DNA of 64,000 bases, taken from Bemisia tabaci. Its lineage: Eukaryota > Arthropoda > Insecta > Hemiptera > Aleyrodidae. This document shows, piece by piece, positions 33,264-45,350 of the stretch. Position numbers and translations under genes: made by a program. Where the stretch lies: contig NC_092794.1 in assembly GCF_918797505.1 (NCBI RefSeq), positions 66,625,345 to 66,689,344 of the forward strand, written 5' to 3'. How positions within the stretch are numbered: position 1 is the first letter of the stretch; each line of letters opens with the position of its first letter. The notes under the pieces were generated by a model. It was not told the DNA's origin. It searched no databases and was given only the letters and a program-made list of their open reading frames with translations.

Positions 33264-34579
33264 TATAGTGTTACGATCGTGGATCGACTGGAACAACCTA
33301 GATCAGGAGCAGCCTAACTACATTAAACGCTGTATAATTTCGTCTAATTGGTCACTTTTTGGCAAAAAGCCAAGCAGCACTCCGCCTTGAAATTTTGAAA
33401 TTCTCCAGAATTTCGGGGAACTTTAAGGGAAGGCTTAACATGCATGTTAAATTGCTTATTTTAAAGAGAGAGAGGGGGAAAAACATGGGAGGAATTCTGG
33501 AAACATGAAATGCAGTTAGGTTTCTTTTGGATAAATCCGTTCACTGTTTAGCTGATTTTCTTTGCTCTGAAAATACAGTTCGGAGGATGGTACATAAGCT
33601 GAACTTTATTTTGCCTCATGGAAGACTACGATGCTATTGGAACTACAATAACGTATTGATTGTGCCAATTATATTGCATCGCTACTGAAAATTCCTTTCG
33701 ACATTACATCGTAAAAATTTGATCATCCATTCCCAAGAATCCTAGAAAATGGAACAACTGCGGACCGCACAATATAAAATACTGATCAAGTCCGGAAAAT
33801 TCCTCGAAAGTCTCGTTTGGAGGTCAGCTTTCAGTTATTTTAAGGTACTAAACATGTGGCAGTTTATCAGCAGTATTGCAAGTAATTCCTTCACCATAAA
33901 TACAGCGCAAATTTCATCATTAATCAGAGTATTTGAGCAAAATCAGCCAAACCACATACCACATCGTCTAGTCATCAATTTTTACTCAGATTATTTTACA
34001 ACTAAGTAAGTCGCAATCACACACAAAACGTCCAACAAACGGTCCAACATTTTCAAGTAAATTTTTAAAATCATCGTTTTAAAACAACAGGTAAAACTCG
34101 CATCGCAGCTAGAGTTGACCAACCCGTAATCCATCAGTCATAAAGGGTCACAGGTCACTGTAAATGCAGAATGAGAGCTCATCCAGACGACTTTTGCAGT
34201 ATTTTCTAATTACCGTCTCTCTTGTATATCTCAGATTTTTTCGTTGAAACAATAACACAAGAAATTGCCACACTTGTTGGAAGAAAGGACTTGCTGAAAG
34301 AGCCTCGGACCAATTAGAGAAATGATAAATCATCAGAACCGGGAATGTGCGAGCCATCAGCGGTCTATTAAATTCCAAGCATCGCTCCGATGTCCCATGT
34401 CCATTTTAGTCTTTGGTCAGAAGTCGCTCTGATGGGACACTCAGAGTCGCATCCACTGATTATTACTGTTCACCGTAGACGGATATACTTGTAAATTTCA
34501 GGTTATGTGCATTGATGTACTTAAAAATTGACGTTCAAAAATACGCAGACCATTAAACTAAAAGCACAGAAAGGCAAGT
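33264..34579. other. Unannotated stretch
   Basis: No recognised element. A GATGGGAC/GTCCCATC pair is at 34390-34440 (small inverted repeat). A short GA repeat is at 33465-33475. Confidence 0.4.
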
Positions 34580-34701
34580 GGACCTACTTCTGCCAAACAG
34601 AATTATGTGCATTAAGACATGAGCCCTGAGACTCATAAGGATATGTGCATAACAGGGCTCACGTCATGATGCACATAGTTCTGTTCGGTACAAATACGTC
34701 C
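34580..34701. mobile_element. Family A MITE, copy A5
   Basis: GGACCTACTTCTGCCAAACAG to GTTCGGTACAAATACGTCC, with the GAGCCCTGAGACTC and ACAGGGCTCACGTC centre. Flanks AAGT and AATT match at three of four. Confidence 0.88.
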
Positions 34702-34805
34702 AATTGTAAAAAGGATAAATCGTCGTTTATCTTCACGAGGAATCACATGTTATTCTTGTTACCAGCGTAGCGTGGTATGGCATATAATTGGCATATGCTG
34801 AATAA

Positions 34806-34945
34806 CAATTTGACTAAATTTTGCAATTCGGAACTAAAATTTCTGGCTCAGTTTAAAAACAACGTATGGACCGTTAGTTTCCCCATGTGCATAAGTGTTT
34901 TTATGGATGAGCCAGAAATTGTAGATCCTAACTGCAAAATGAAGT
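34806..34945. mobile_element. Family E MITE, copy E4
   Basis: TAAATTTTGCAATTCGGAAC pairs with the right AACTGCAAAATGAAGTC. Inner AATTTCTGGCTCA and TGAGCCAGAAATT are exact complements. Confidence 0.82.
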
Positions 34946-36006
34946 CAAGTTATTATTATGGAAAATGTTGGTAACGTCCTGGAAAATCAGGTACCTGGCT
35001 GGTCAATGGATAAAAAGAATCGATTGGGTGATTATTTGGACATTATGGCGGTTCTTGTCTAGCCTTGAATTATTTTGTAGACCTTTCTCTTTTCACAGAT
35101 TTCTGGTTTCCGCGCCAAAATATGTACCGTTGAAATTATACTTTTTTTTACTCCCCCTTCTCCCTCGTTATGCATCCGTAACACAGATCCACAGCCCCCT
35201 TAGAATTTTTACGTAACGATTTTCTCAGTCCCTCTCAACTTCCATTAAAATGTTTTAATTAATTTTGGATGAAAAATAATGCTATATTGCGTCAATTTTT
35301 CATCATAGATTTTCGAAAAATCAGCGCTTAAGCTCATTTTGGCTTTTCGTGCCGGAACCCTGATAACGCCCTCCTTCATGTGACGCACCCGCAACGCAGA
35401 CTCCGATACCTCATCCATTCCTTAAACGTTACGTATTTTATGAGCGGCTTTTTTATTTGAAATTGCCAGGAACTTTGCTCCAGTTATCATGTGCTATCCA
35501 TGGACCATGTCTTGAATTCAGTCCAAGTAAGAATAACGCAGTAACGCAATTTCTAGAGTGATTCGTCGTTTTTTCAGATGAAAGAACGTAACTACATTTC
35601 AACGTCGCCGAATTTCCTTTCATATCTTAATTTTCTTTTGAAAATTATTCAAAATTTCTTGTTGAAAATTTCTCAGATTTTACCGTGGAATATTATCAAA
35701 ATAAGGCAAAATTTTGGACAGAACTTGCGCTGTCATTCTCACATGAGAAATAGGATTCCATGAGCGGATTTTGCAACCTTGGAGTGAATATACATTTCTT
35801 CGTCTTTGAAATGAAGAATCTTACTCTTCAAGTACCTATAGAGGAGCAACGCAACTCCAATGGAGAACTCATATAGATACGCGGTTTCTGCTGAGAACGC
35901 CTTGAACGGATGCAAATTGCGGTGCTCGTTGCGTTGGCGGGCTGCAATATGTCTGATGGTGTTATCCCTCGGCCATTGAAGAATAAATTCAGCAAATAGC
36001 CCTATT
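34946..36006. other. Unannotated stretch
   Basis: AT-rich in the middle; a short AAAATTTCT-type repetition lies at 35635-35700. No gene or known element. Confidence 0.4.
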
Positions 36007-36258
36007 TCGCTGTACTAAGGAGAAACGCGGCATAAGCCTTTAGGCGTTGCCAAATTTCCTTTGATAAATCACGAACTTCCGAGAATATTTATAAACATTT
36101 TCTTCCGATTTTTCAAAGAATTTCGTTCGCAATTGGATCCAAATACTGTAAAAATTTCAAGGAAAAATGATGGTAACTTTCCTCAAAAATAAACATTTTA
36201 TCGGAGGAAATTTGGCAACTCTCGAATGTTCATACGGCGTTTTACCTTAGCACCGCAC
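36007..36258. mobile_element. Family F MITE, copy F3 (inverted)
   Basis: TCGCTGTACTAAGG and CCTTAGCACCGCAC are the two termini. TATT flanks both sides exactly (36003-36006 and 36259-36262). The internal words occur in the opposite order to F5, so this copy is inverted. Confidence 0.9.
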
Positions 36259-36743
36259 TATTGGCTTACAAATTAAGCGTACGGATACCTCCTCTCCCGG
36301 GAGCGAAGGAAAGGAAGGAAGGATACGGTTAGGCCGCGGAGGAAATCCTAGATACGTCACCTCGGCGAACAATAACAATTTCCGGATCCGAAGATCGTGT
36401 CTCCGATTGGGTCGTGACGAGCTTGTAACTCCCGGGAAGCAAGGCGAGGCAGTAACTCGGCGTTAAGAAGCTCATACGACGGGATGAGCGGAGGGGCCTC
36501 GAAGATGACATTCAGATAAAGGAATAATAGCCAATCAAGGCTGCCCAAGAAAGAGTGTGAGCTGAGACAGAAATCCATGGTTGCCGCTGAGTCCAGCGGT
36601 CATCGACTCGGAGAAGGGCCACGGTCCTAAGGCCTACAGTGCTGAAAATGTAAATGTGATAAACGTAAAACTGTAAAGGATAATGTAAAACGCGATGGCG
36701 TGAGTCGTGAACTCGCAATCCGTATGATCCTAGTTTGAAGAAC

Positions 36744-37176
36744 CATTCCGAATCAGACTAACGGATACAAACACAGTATGGAAATAGAGGAAGAGAAAAG
36801 ATGCGCGTTTACGACGGCGCAGAGATACAACTATACGTACTTGATGGACGTCCGTGCTGCGTCTGAAAAATTGAAGGCGCGATGACGCGAAGCGTGAGCT
36901 CTCAATGCTCTGTTATATGCTGTCAATGAGGTGTCGCTCGGATTCGGGAGAAAAGTTAAAAAAAGAGGCCCAAAGACATCTCTCTTACCTTCGGCTGTAT
37001 TACTCACATAGTGCCTGAAGCACCATTACGAATAAGACAAACGGAAACAAACACAATATGGAAATCGAGGGAGAGAAAGGATGCGCGTTTACGACGGCGC
37101 AGAGGTACAACTATTCGTACTTGATGAACGTCAGTGCCGTATCTGAGAAATTGAAGGCGCGATGACGCGAAGCGTG
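36744..37176 (+). repeat. Tandem repeat N, cluster 1 (about 1.6 units of about 278 bp)
   Basis: Two successive units share CCATTACGAATAAGACAAACG, GATGCGCGTTTACGACGGCG, CAGAGATACAACTAT and GGCGCGATGACGCGAAGCG. The complete first unit is about 278 bp. The same unit recurs inverted at 38174-38717 and again at 56526-56990. Confidence 0.88.
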
Positions 37177-37966
37177 AGCTTAGACTGAGAATATCACATT
37201 ACGCCCTTTTAACCAGGCAAGGTTCTACGCACTCAGATGAGAGCCAGTCCGACCTGAGTAAAATTCATCTTAATTGTATGAATTCGCGACATGTGAGAGA
37301 GCCGCAAGGGCGCAAAAAATGACGCAATTTCAGGCAAGACAGCAGTAAAAGACATCATTTCTCCAGAGAGCCGATGAAAACAGTGCTTTCATGTAAAGTG
37401 CCTCCCTTTTCTGCTAATTTCTAACCTGAAAATGCGTTTGTTTGTTGTCCAAAACGCAACCACGAAAACATGCAGAACATTACTAGGAGCGGTAGCGACC
37501 CCGTCAAGCCTATAGAGATCTCCAACAAGAATGGGAGCCGCTACTGTATCGTACACGAACCCGTTTAACTTTTGCGTTATTTTGAGATAGCACTTACGGC
37601 TTTCCTCGCTACCACGGTAGTATACTACTTAACCCCGGCCGCTACGCAATCCAACCCCCAGCGGGCGCTTCACGCACTTTGAGGCCCTCGTGAGAGAGCT
37701 GTCTCATCTTAAGACCAGTTTTTTGTCGATAGCCGCAAATCTATGAAAATCGCCTTGCAAAATGACAGATCGAACTGGGACAAATAATGAAAATTTTGGG
37801 ACTCAGGCCGCAGGCGGCCCACTGTAATGAAAAAACGTATGGACTGTCCTAAGTTCTAGTGCTAATTCCAAACGATCAAACCGTGCCATCTGTATATCAA
37901 GATAAAATGCTGTGATTGATCCAAGTTATCGAATAAACCAATCACAACACCAGATTATGATATATT
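37177..37966. other. Unannotated segment between two inverted N clusters
   Basis: Mixed composition with no gene recognised. Lying between oppositely oriented N arrays, it may be the interior of one composite element (36744-38717). Confidence 0.35.
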
Positions 37967-38086
37967 GGACGTATTTCTGCCAAACGGATTCAAGTGTATT
38001 GAGATATGATCCCTAAGACCCGTAAGATTGTATGCAAACAGGGCTCACGTCATAGTGCACATAGTTTTGTTTGGCAAAAATACGTC
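37967..38086. mobile_element. Family A MITE, copy A6
   Basis: GGACGTATTTCTGCCAAACGG to GTTTGGCAAAAATACGTC, with a drifted centre (GATCCCTAAGACCCGTAAGA). It sits between the two inverted N clusters. Confidence 0.85.
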
Positions 38087-38173
38087 TTATAGATAGCACG
38101 GTTTGATCTTGTGACATAGGCTAAGATGCCGGGCTGCAGGGGCATGTTTTCCGTATCAAAATAAGACTTCGTT

Positions 38174-38717
38174 GTCACGCTTCGTGTCATCGCGCCTTCA
38201 ATTTTTCAGACGCAGCACGGACGTCCATCAAGTACGTATAGTTGTATCTCTGCGCCGTCGTAAACGCGCATCCTTTCTCTTCCTCTATTTCCTTATGATG
38301 TTTGTTTCCGTTTGTCTTATTCGTAATGGTGCTTCAAGCACTAAGTTAGTAACACAGCCGAAGGTAAGGAAGATGTCTTCCGGTCTCTTTTTTAACTTTT
38401 CTCCCGAATCCGAGCGACACCTCATTGACAGCATATAACAGAGCATTGAGAGCTCACGCTTCGCGTCATCGCGCCTTCAATTTTTCAGACGCAGCACGGA
38501 CGTCCATCAAGTACGTATAGTTGTATCTCTGCGCCGTCGTAAACGCGCATCCTTTCTCTTCCTCTATTTCCATATAATGTTTGTTTCCGTTTGTCTTATT
38601 CGTAATGGTGCTTCAAGCACTATGTGAGTAGCACAGCCGAAGGTAAGATAGATGTCTTTGGTTCTCTTTTTTAACTTTTCTCCCGAATCCGAGCGACACC
38701 TCATTGACAGCATATTT
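38174..38717 (-). repeat. Tandem repeat N, cluster 2 (two units, inverted)
   Basis: Two units of about 279 bp in the orientation opposite to cluster 1. Reading + strand, GTCACGCTTCGTGTCATCG (38174) recurs as CTCACGCTTCGCGTCATCG (38453). The same reading frame stays aligned across the unit boundary, giving a SSRLQFFRRSTDVHQVRIVV-type peptide in both, but a TAA lies between them. Confidence 0.88.
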
Positions 38718-38843
38718 AATATAATCTGTAAACGATTAGCAAACTGCTCATCGTGACATTTTGATATTCATCATTTGGCGATTTGTATTGCTCCTCATTC
38801 ATGGCAGTGAAAAGTAGCGTTGACGTCTGAACTTCACATTTGA

Positions 38844-38975
38844 ACTTCATTTTGCAATTTGGAACTATAAATTTTAGCCTGGTTTAAAAACAACGTATGT
38901 GCCGTTACTTCCCCTATGCACATAAGTGTTTTTCCAGAAGAGCCAGAATTTATAGTTCCAAATTGCAAAATGCAG
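38844..38975. mobile_element. Family E MITE, copy E5
   Basis: ACTTCATTTTGCAATTTGGAAC pairs with TTCCAAATTGCAAAATGCAGT. Inner AACTATAAATTTTAGCC and the GCCAGAATTTATAGTT arms are complementary. Confidence 0.85.
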
Positions 38976-39445
38976 TCCATTTGCCTCTCCTAATTACATT
39001 ATTTATTCAGATAGTAAATACGGGGTCTCTAGAAGAAACAGGACGTCCCACCCTGCAGAGTTTAACCGCCAGACTGTAATGTTTTTCTCAAAAGTGCGCC
39101 AGAATGGAACTTCAGCCCACCCCCGAAGTTTTGGAAAAATCGTCGTTTTTTGTCTATGATCTTGGCAATGTGTATAGACCAAAGCGCATCACAAATAGCT
39201 ACCTTTCACGACTTCCAGCGGTAAGTTCGTTCATAGCCTGGAAAATAATCCAAATTTAAGTTGAAGGGTGATTTTGGGAGGCCCAAACGCACCTTCAGAT
39301 CTAAGATTTTTTGCGCACTGTAAGATCTATGATCTTTTGACATCTCTCTTTAATTTGAAATGTCAATATTTTTTAGATCATCGATGATTTCCAAGTTCAG
39401 AATTATAGAGGATAGCCATTTTTTAATGAATTATGGTCCATAATT

Positions 39446-39698
39446 GGACCGCGTTAAACAGAAAGGAACCAAGCCACATCAGCTATTGCCAAATTTTACA
39501 TGGAGATTTCATTTTTTACGAGAGAACGTCTGCGCGGATTCCTTTGAAATTTTTAAGGAATTTGCTTAGTATCATGGAGTTAATTCACTGAAATTTGCAC
39601 AAAAATCCGCACAACCGTTTTCATGTAAAAAATTAAATTGCCCGATTAAATTTGGCAATAGCTGATGTGGCTTGGTTCCTTTCTGTTTAACGCGGTCC
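39446..39698. mobile_element. Family M inverted-repeat MITE, copy M1
   Basis: GGACCGCGTTAAACAGAAAGG and CTTTCTGTTTAACGCGGTCC are matching TIRs, continued by CACATCAGCTATTGCCAAATTT and its complement. AATT flanks both sides. Confidence 0.88.
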
Positions 39699-39734
39699 AA
39701 TTGTTGCCGAAATGTAGATAAAATCTAAAGACTA

Positions 39735-40090
39735 ATGTTTCAATGTAGATTTTACCAAAAGAAAAAATTATTTTTTAACCACTCCGTGGTTAAATCGAAT
39801 CGGAGCGTGCGGAAAACGCTAATGTCCATTTTTTCAGTCTTCAGTTTTTTTTGAGTTTATAATACTTGTAAATACAACCATATAGTACTCGTTTTGGGAT
39901 TGAGATAACCGGTAGACGAGTTCGCCATTTTTGTGGTTGCATCCACTCCGAAAAGCATTATCAACTCAAAAAAACTGAAGACTGGAAAAATGGACATTAA
40001 CGGTTTTCGCACGCCCCGATTCAATTACCTTTCCACCATTGTAAATTTTACATTGGAAACACGTAGGATATATTTTTTTTTAGCGATTTT
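39735..40090. mobile_element. Family P repeat, copy P2, interrupted by a foldback
   Basis: Outer parts (ATGTAGATTTTACCAAAAG, TTTAACCACTCCGTGGTTAAAT, TTACCTTTCCACCATTGTAAA) match P1 once 39796-40023 is removed. Confidence 0.7.
39796..40023. mobile_element. Foldback MITE inserted in P2
   Basis: GAATCGGAGCGTGCGGAAAACG... and ...CGGTTTTCGCACGCCCCGATTC are about 62-bp inverted arms that include AATGTCCATTTTTTCAGTC and GACTGGAAAAATGGACATT. Flanks AAT / AAT suggest a 3-bp TSD, as in PIF/Harbinger-type elements (superfamily is inference). Confidence 0.82.
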
Positions 40091-40198
40091 ATTGTTAAAT
40101 CAGGGATCCATTTTTTCCCTCGCACTGTCGATCTTTTCGAATCAAAGGACTTAAAATAATTTCGACCATAGTGACCAAGCGCCCGAAGCAGTTCAAGT

Positions 40199-40363
40199 CA
40201 GTGGCGTGGCGTGCTTCGCGATATATCGATTGTTATGTCATTTAAACCTATGGAAAAGGATCTATTACCAGGGTGTTCGCAGCGAACACCTAAATGATCG
40301 ATTCTTTACAATAGGTTTAAATGGCATAACAATCGATGGATCGCAAAGCACGCCACGCCTCTG
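40199..40363. mobile_element. Family H hAT-type MITE, copy H3
   Basis: CAGTGGCGTGGCGTGCTTCG to AGCACGCCACGCCTCTG. Flanks GTTCAAGT and GTTCGAGT agree at 7 of 8. Carries GGTGTTCGCAGCGAACACC, the opposite-strand form of the H1 palindrome. Confidence 0.92.
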
Positions 40364-41323
40364 GTTCGAGTGCCGCAGACTCCGGAACCGGCGAAACCGC
40401 CGGACGATGTGAAGCTTTTCATTGTGTTGAAGACGGACGAGAAATGAAAATAAAAATTAGCCCAAATACAGCGGCTGAGACAACAAGAAGCGGGAAGAGT
40501 GATAACACAAATAATACGGGTGAATAAAATCCTGTGCCAACTTCAACTCCGAATCTGAATCGTACACACGCTGATCAAAGAGGATCATAAGTGAACATAA
40601 ATCCGTTGCCGGGGCCCGGATATTCCCCCCCCCCCTCCCTCTCCTCTCCCGGGGAGCTCATTAGCGAGGCTCTTTGATACGGATTGAGACTTGACAGGGT
40701 CGCCAACTACAGCAAAAATCCCTCCGCTCACTCTGTGTAGAGGAGAATGAGCTTTTAAGAGTTGTTACCGAAAATCCGTTAAAATCTCAAGAATTTAAAA
40801 TGTTAAAGTACATGCTGGAGATTAGAGGTTGAATCAACTTGGCGGTTTAGAAAATAAATATTTTTGGTCATTGGTTGTGTATCAGCAGAGAATCCAAATA
40901 TCAAATCGCTGCACAATGCATGTGATAACATATTGACGAAGTTCAATGAGACGTTTCACAATTTAGAAATTAGAATGCGATTTAGGCAGTATAATGTTTA
41001 CGCCTCCGTTTTTAACTTGATATAACTGAAGTGTACATACTTAAAAAGTATCTTTATATTATAAAGTAAAATGTACATTTTTTTCTTCTTCTAGGGATCC
41101 CCAGGCTTCAATTTCCAACAAGAGGATACTCCCACTCAGACCTAATAGATTTCATCCCCCTGGGCATTCCCTCCGAAAAAATTCAGAATTTCTCGAAAAT
41201 CACGAAAATACTTCGCCGCATTTTATGAAAGTACCCCTCTACTTTCGAGCCATTTCTATTTTAAAAATATTTTGCACCTGGATACTCCGCTCTATTTACA
41301 TTATTATATTTAGTTATTACTTG

Positions 41324-41379
<56 letters not shown>

Positions 41380-43985
41380 CTTTCGTGCGTCTCGCTTTTA
41401 CATAATAATGTGTTTGTACCGACGACGGTAGTGATGCCATTTATGGATAACTTCAGTCCATGGAAACTTATTTTCAACCACAAAAAATGGAGGAACCCGA
41501 GTAGTAAAATACGAATCGCTCGAAATCTATTCGACAACACTGTCAGATATAAACCTCAGTACTGTTGTTTTTCCTATCCTAACCTCTTCATCTGCTCATC
41601 CGCCCATCTTTCAACACTCGCCCCTCCAGCCTTGCTCCGCAAAGTCTTCGCTTCGTTTGTTTCCATCAATTTCGCTCTAGATTTTCTATGTCAGCCCAGG
41701 AATATACGGATGATGAAATTGTCACCAACATTAATTACATTGTTGTCTAATTAAGGTTATCATGCGTTAGTTATCACGACGTGACTTTTGAAAAATGCAA
41801 GTATGGAACGTCCCTACCCTCTAATGGCACACCGAAAAACAAGTTTGTTATACTGTGATCTTTGAGGCAAACATTTTCAAGAGATAATCACTTGATGTTT
41901 TTAAGTTATTTTAGAAACCAACTAAAACATTCTTCGTGGAAACCGAAATTGAATAGAAAGGGGTTTTGGATTTTTCTTACAAAAAAAAAATAAAATAAAA
42001 ATAAAGCTATTAAAAATGTATAAAAAACCCTAATTTTACAAAACTTTAAAATAAATAATATTTAATCAATAAGTAATTTTAGAAACATTTATAAAATGAT
42101 TTTTAAAAACTTTTTACAAATTTTTTCAAAATGAATACAAAATGATTTTAAAACTTTCAATTTTTTGACTTTTCATAACAATGTTTCGAAATTATTGAGA
42201 AATGACTATAAAATAGTTAAAAAACGCATAAACCTCACCAAACCTCACCTCCTCAAACGTTTTCAAAGTCGTGTTTGAGCGGTTTTGATTTTTTTCCACG
42301 TTATGAAGAAAGGTTCTGAAACAGTTAAATTGTTTTCAGAAATATTTTAAAAATATCTCTTAAGCATCATTGTGCTCTTGGTGTGTATGCCTGAAGATAT
42401 GACAACTTTCTGTCCCTTCAGTGCTTAGCTTATGCAACTAACTCTGCTCGTCTTGTTTTTTTGAGCCGGAGTAATTTTCCCTCAGTTCGTTATCGTTGGA
42501 GAGTGTCCCACTTGTAAACATTTTTGGTTTTCGTTTATGTTGGCTGTTATTTTTTACTGTTATGAACTGAGTATTTTGCCGCCGTCTCTGTGGAGTGTGA
42601 TGGTCTCGCTGTGATGAGAAAAACAACAGCGATGCCCAAGTTTTGATATCCGAAGCAATAAAAACTTCCCGGGTAAATGAGTTTTAAATAAATTTTGCGG
42701 TTGTTCCTGTTGCAGTGCAAATGATGACATCTTCAAGTATTTTCTTCCTTTCTTTTCCTGGTGCTGGTAAATTTTGCTGGTATGGTTGGGACCGCTTAAT
42801 CCGCAAGTGACCTCGGATTTTTAGTTATCTTCCGTCAGTTTTCCAAGAAAACTACTTACCTTCTAGTGCAGCTCTTTAAAATGTGTAGGGTTTTCTTTTT
42901 GACATTTTCTTTTTCTTTTTGAAAAGCTGAAGAGCGATTATGATAATTTGAAACAATTTTTTTACTCAGCGGCTCAATATACTCTAAAGCCCTCTTCTCT
43001 ACAGACCTGGGAGACTTTTGACATCGTTTCTTGCAAAGCGGCAAAAAAAACTCCTGGCAGTATTTTCTTTGAAATAATTGGCCAGCCCAAAACATTAATG
43101 CGTGCGATAAAGAAAAACAGAGGTTATTTTCGGACTTTTGGAGATGCAATAAGGAAGCACACCAGAAACACTATATCTCAAGACTGGGACATTTTTTACC
43201 CCCTTTTTTGTTGCACTGCGCTGATCACGAAATGCATAATTGAAGAGGGGATGCAGTTGAGGAATTTGGGCTGGCGACGAAGGTATACCCTTGAATGTTC
43301 AGGCGGAATTCCTTCGGCAGCGGGCACTGCTAGACATAGGACATACCGTTTTAAGTTGCACTTTGCCACCCCTTGTTCCTCGGTCCAGATGCAAGACCCC
43401 TTTCCTCTCCAGCAAGTCAAAATGCATCGGCTTCGATTACAGCCCAGTTGCAAGCCTTGAAATAGAGTTTCCTACGGATCGATTAATGAATCGTTATCGA
43501 TTGACCTCGATCCAAAGATATCATTGCCAAGATAGGGATCTATCGATCAAGTTCATTTTGTAACGATTTGTTGATCGATCTACTCACTCTGTTCATATCA
43601 GCTGACATCTTAAACTTGAATCTAGACGTAGGAAGGACAGACTCTACCTCAAAGAGGCAAAACCCTGCGTGGTCAAAAATTAATAGTTAGTTCTGGGGAT
43701 TTAGGCGCTTACGTGCATAACAAAATTTAGTTCGGGGAGCCGTACAAAAACATCAGATCAGTCAGTTAGGAATTAAAAATTTGTCACTCTCTCAGCTAGG
43801 CATCGGGGACACCTATATTCTTCATCATTCCAACTTGGATGATGGCGACAGTGGCTTAATAGCCGTACCTGTGAATTGATTCATTCTTCGGGTGTCATAG
43901 TGGGGAGGGGAGGGGGTTCCTTTTGAATTCGCCGAAAACTTTGGACTCACGTGAGAGCAATTTGCGGAGAACGTGACACGCTATC
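40364..43985. other. Unannotated 3.6-kb stretch
   Basis: Contains a C run (40626-40635), the poly-T tract at 41326, a very AT-rich part (41960-42200) and a 170-codon frame at 42948-43460 with no recognisable family. No repeat termini were found. Confidence 0.4.
41326..41376. repeat. Poly-T tract, 51 bp
   Basis: An uninterrupted T run. No element ends could be matched around it, so it may be the tail of a minus-strand retro-insertion or simple slippage. Confidence 0.9.
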
Positions 43986-44237
43986 CTGCCATGCCAAGGA
44001 GGAACGCAGTATAAAAATTTAGAGGGTGCCAAATTTTCTCCATTACAATATTTATTTTTGAGGACATTTTGAATGCTGTCTCTTGAAAATGTCAGATTAT
44101 TTAGTTTGGATTACGAATAAAACTTCCCAAAAAAATTGAGAGAAACGTTTTTGAAAGTTCCCCTAAAAATTCATACTATGTCAAAGAAAATTTGGCATGT
44201 GTAAAGGCTCATAGGACGTTCTTTTCTCGCATTGCAG
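43986..44237. mobile_element. Family F MITE, diverged copy F4
   Basis: CTGCCATGCCAAGG and TTCTCGCATTGCAG ends; GTGCCAAATTTTCTCC and AAATTTGGCATGTGTAAAGG inside. Flanks TATC and TAGC match at three of four TSD bases. Confidence 0.82.
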
Positions 44238-44583
44238 TAGCGAATGCATAAAAGTATGCCTTCATTTAGTGACAGCGTTTCTCATTATACCTTCATTGAG
44301 AAATGCCGGGAAAGGGATGAGGAATGTTCTGCGAAAGGGGCGGCAGAATGTGTGAAAAACGCTATTTTCTGAGCCAGAAACGTACCGGGCTTTAGGATTA
44401 TTGAGATTTTTTGCCAATACAAAGCATTTTTAACTGCCTCTGCAATTTAATCGTAGTGCACGAGAGACGACAAAGATGAAAATTACGAACATATATCCTC
44501 CAAGTTTCTCTCTTTAAGACTCGCAACTCTGTTTACTCTGTGCTCTTGTTCTATGGTGTAATGGGACATCCTGATACCGAATT

Positions 44584-44704
44584 GGACGTTTTCTATCAAA
44601 CGGAACTATGTGCATTAAGACATGAGCCCAGAGACACATAAGAATACACGCATAACAGGACTCATGTCATAATGCACATACGACCGTTTGAAAGAAATAC
44701 GTCC
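44584..44704. mobile_element. Family A MITE, copy A7
   Basis: GGACGTTTTCTATCAAACGG to CGACCGTTTGAAAGAAATACG then TCC, with AATT exactly on both flanks. Centre GAGCCCAGAGACACATAAGAA. Confidence 0.92.
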
Positions 44705-44840
44705 AATTGGTGACTTAGTATACATCTGTTTTTGTCTCTATGTTCGCTTATATCAATCAAATACACATATCGCTTATGTATCGTACTTGATACAAGCGAT
44801 TTTATCATTGATTCGATAGGAAATCTTACCTGATGGCAAA

Positions 44841-45350
44841 TAATGGAGATGTTGCATGTGTGAAGAATTTGCGATTTGACTGTTGATTCTGATGTAAAAG
44901 TTTGTGAGAAACACGATGGTGCCACTGGTTTTCTCCGAAACAGCTCCCAAGCTCAGAAAAAGCTCTCAAGTTGAGGCCAAAATGGAAGGGATATCCCACC
45001 CTACCCTGAGAGTCCACCCCTACATCAAAACAAACTCTCCATGCAAAGATAGGGAACAAATACATTGACAGGGCTGCCACCTTCTTTGGGGACTCTAAAA
45101 CTGAAATCACGGCAACCCTGTCAATGTATTTGCTCCCTGTCTTTGCATGGAGAGTTTGTTTTGATGTAGAGGTGGACTCTCAGGGTAGGGTGGGATATCC
45201 CCTCCATCTTGGCCTCAATTTGAGAGCTTTTTCTGAGCTTGGGAGCTGATTTCGGAGAAAACCAGTGGCACCATCGTGTTTCTCGCGAACTTTTACATAA
45301 GAATCTACAGTCAAATCGCTAATTCCTCACACATGCAACATCTCCATTCC
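44841..45350. repeat. Foldback element, about 235-bp arms, short spacer
   Basis: The left arm (AATGGAGATGTTGCATGTGTG ... CTACATCAAAACAAACTCTCC ... ACATTGACAGGG) is mirrored almost perfectly by the right arm, which ends CACATGCAACATCTCCATT. The spacer of about 35 bp is CTTCTTTGGGGACTCTAAAA and following. It would extrude a very long hairpin. No coding frame beyond shadows of the arms. Confidence 0.9.

Noticed and set aside
38172..38438. 88-codon frame as a gene
   Set aside because: Lies in tandem repeat N. Reported as an observation only, since there is no family or expression evidence.
42948..43460. 170-codon open frame
   Set aside because: No recognisable domain, no splice or promoter context, and a competing frame on the other strand. 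Likely chance.
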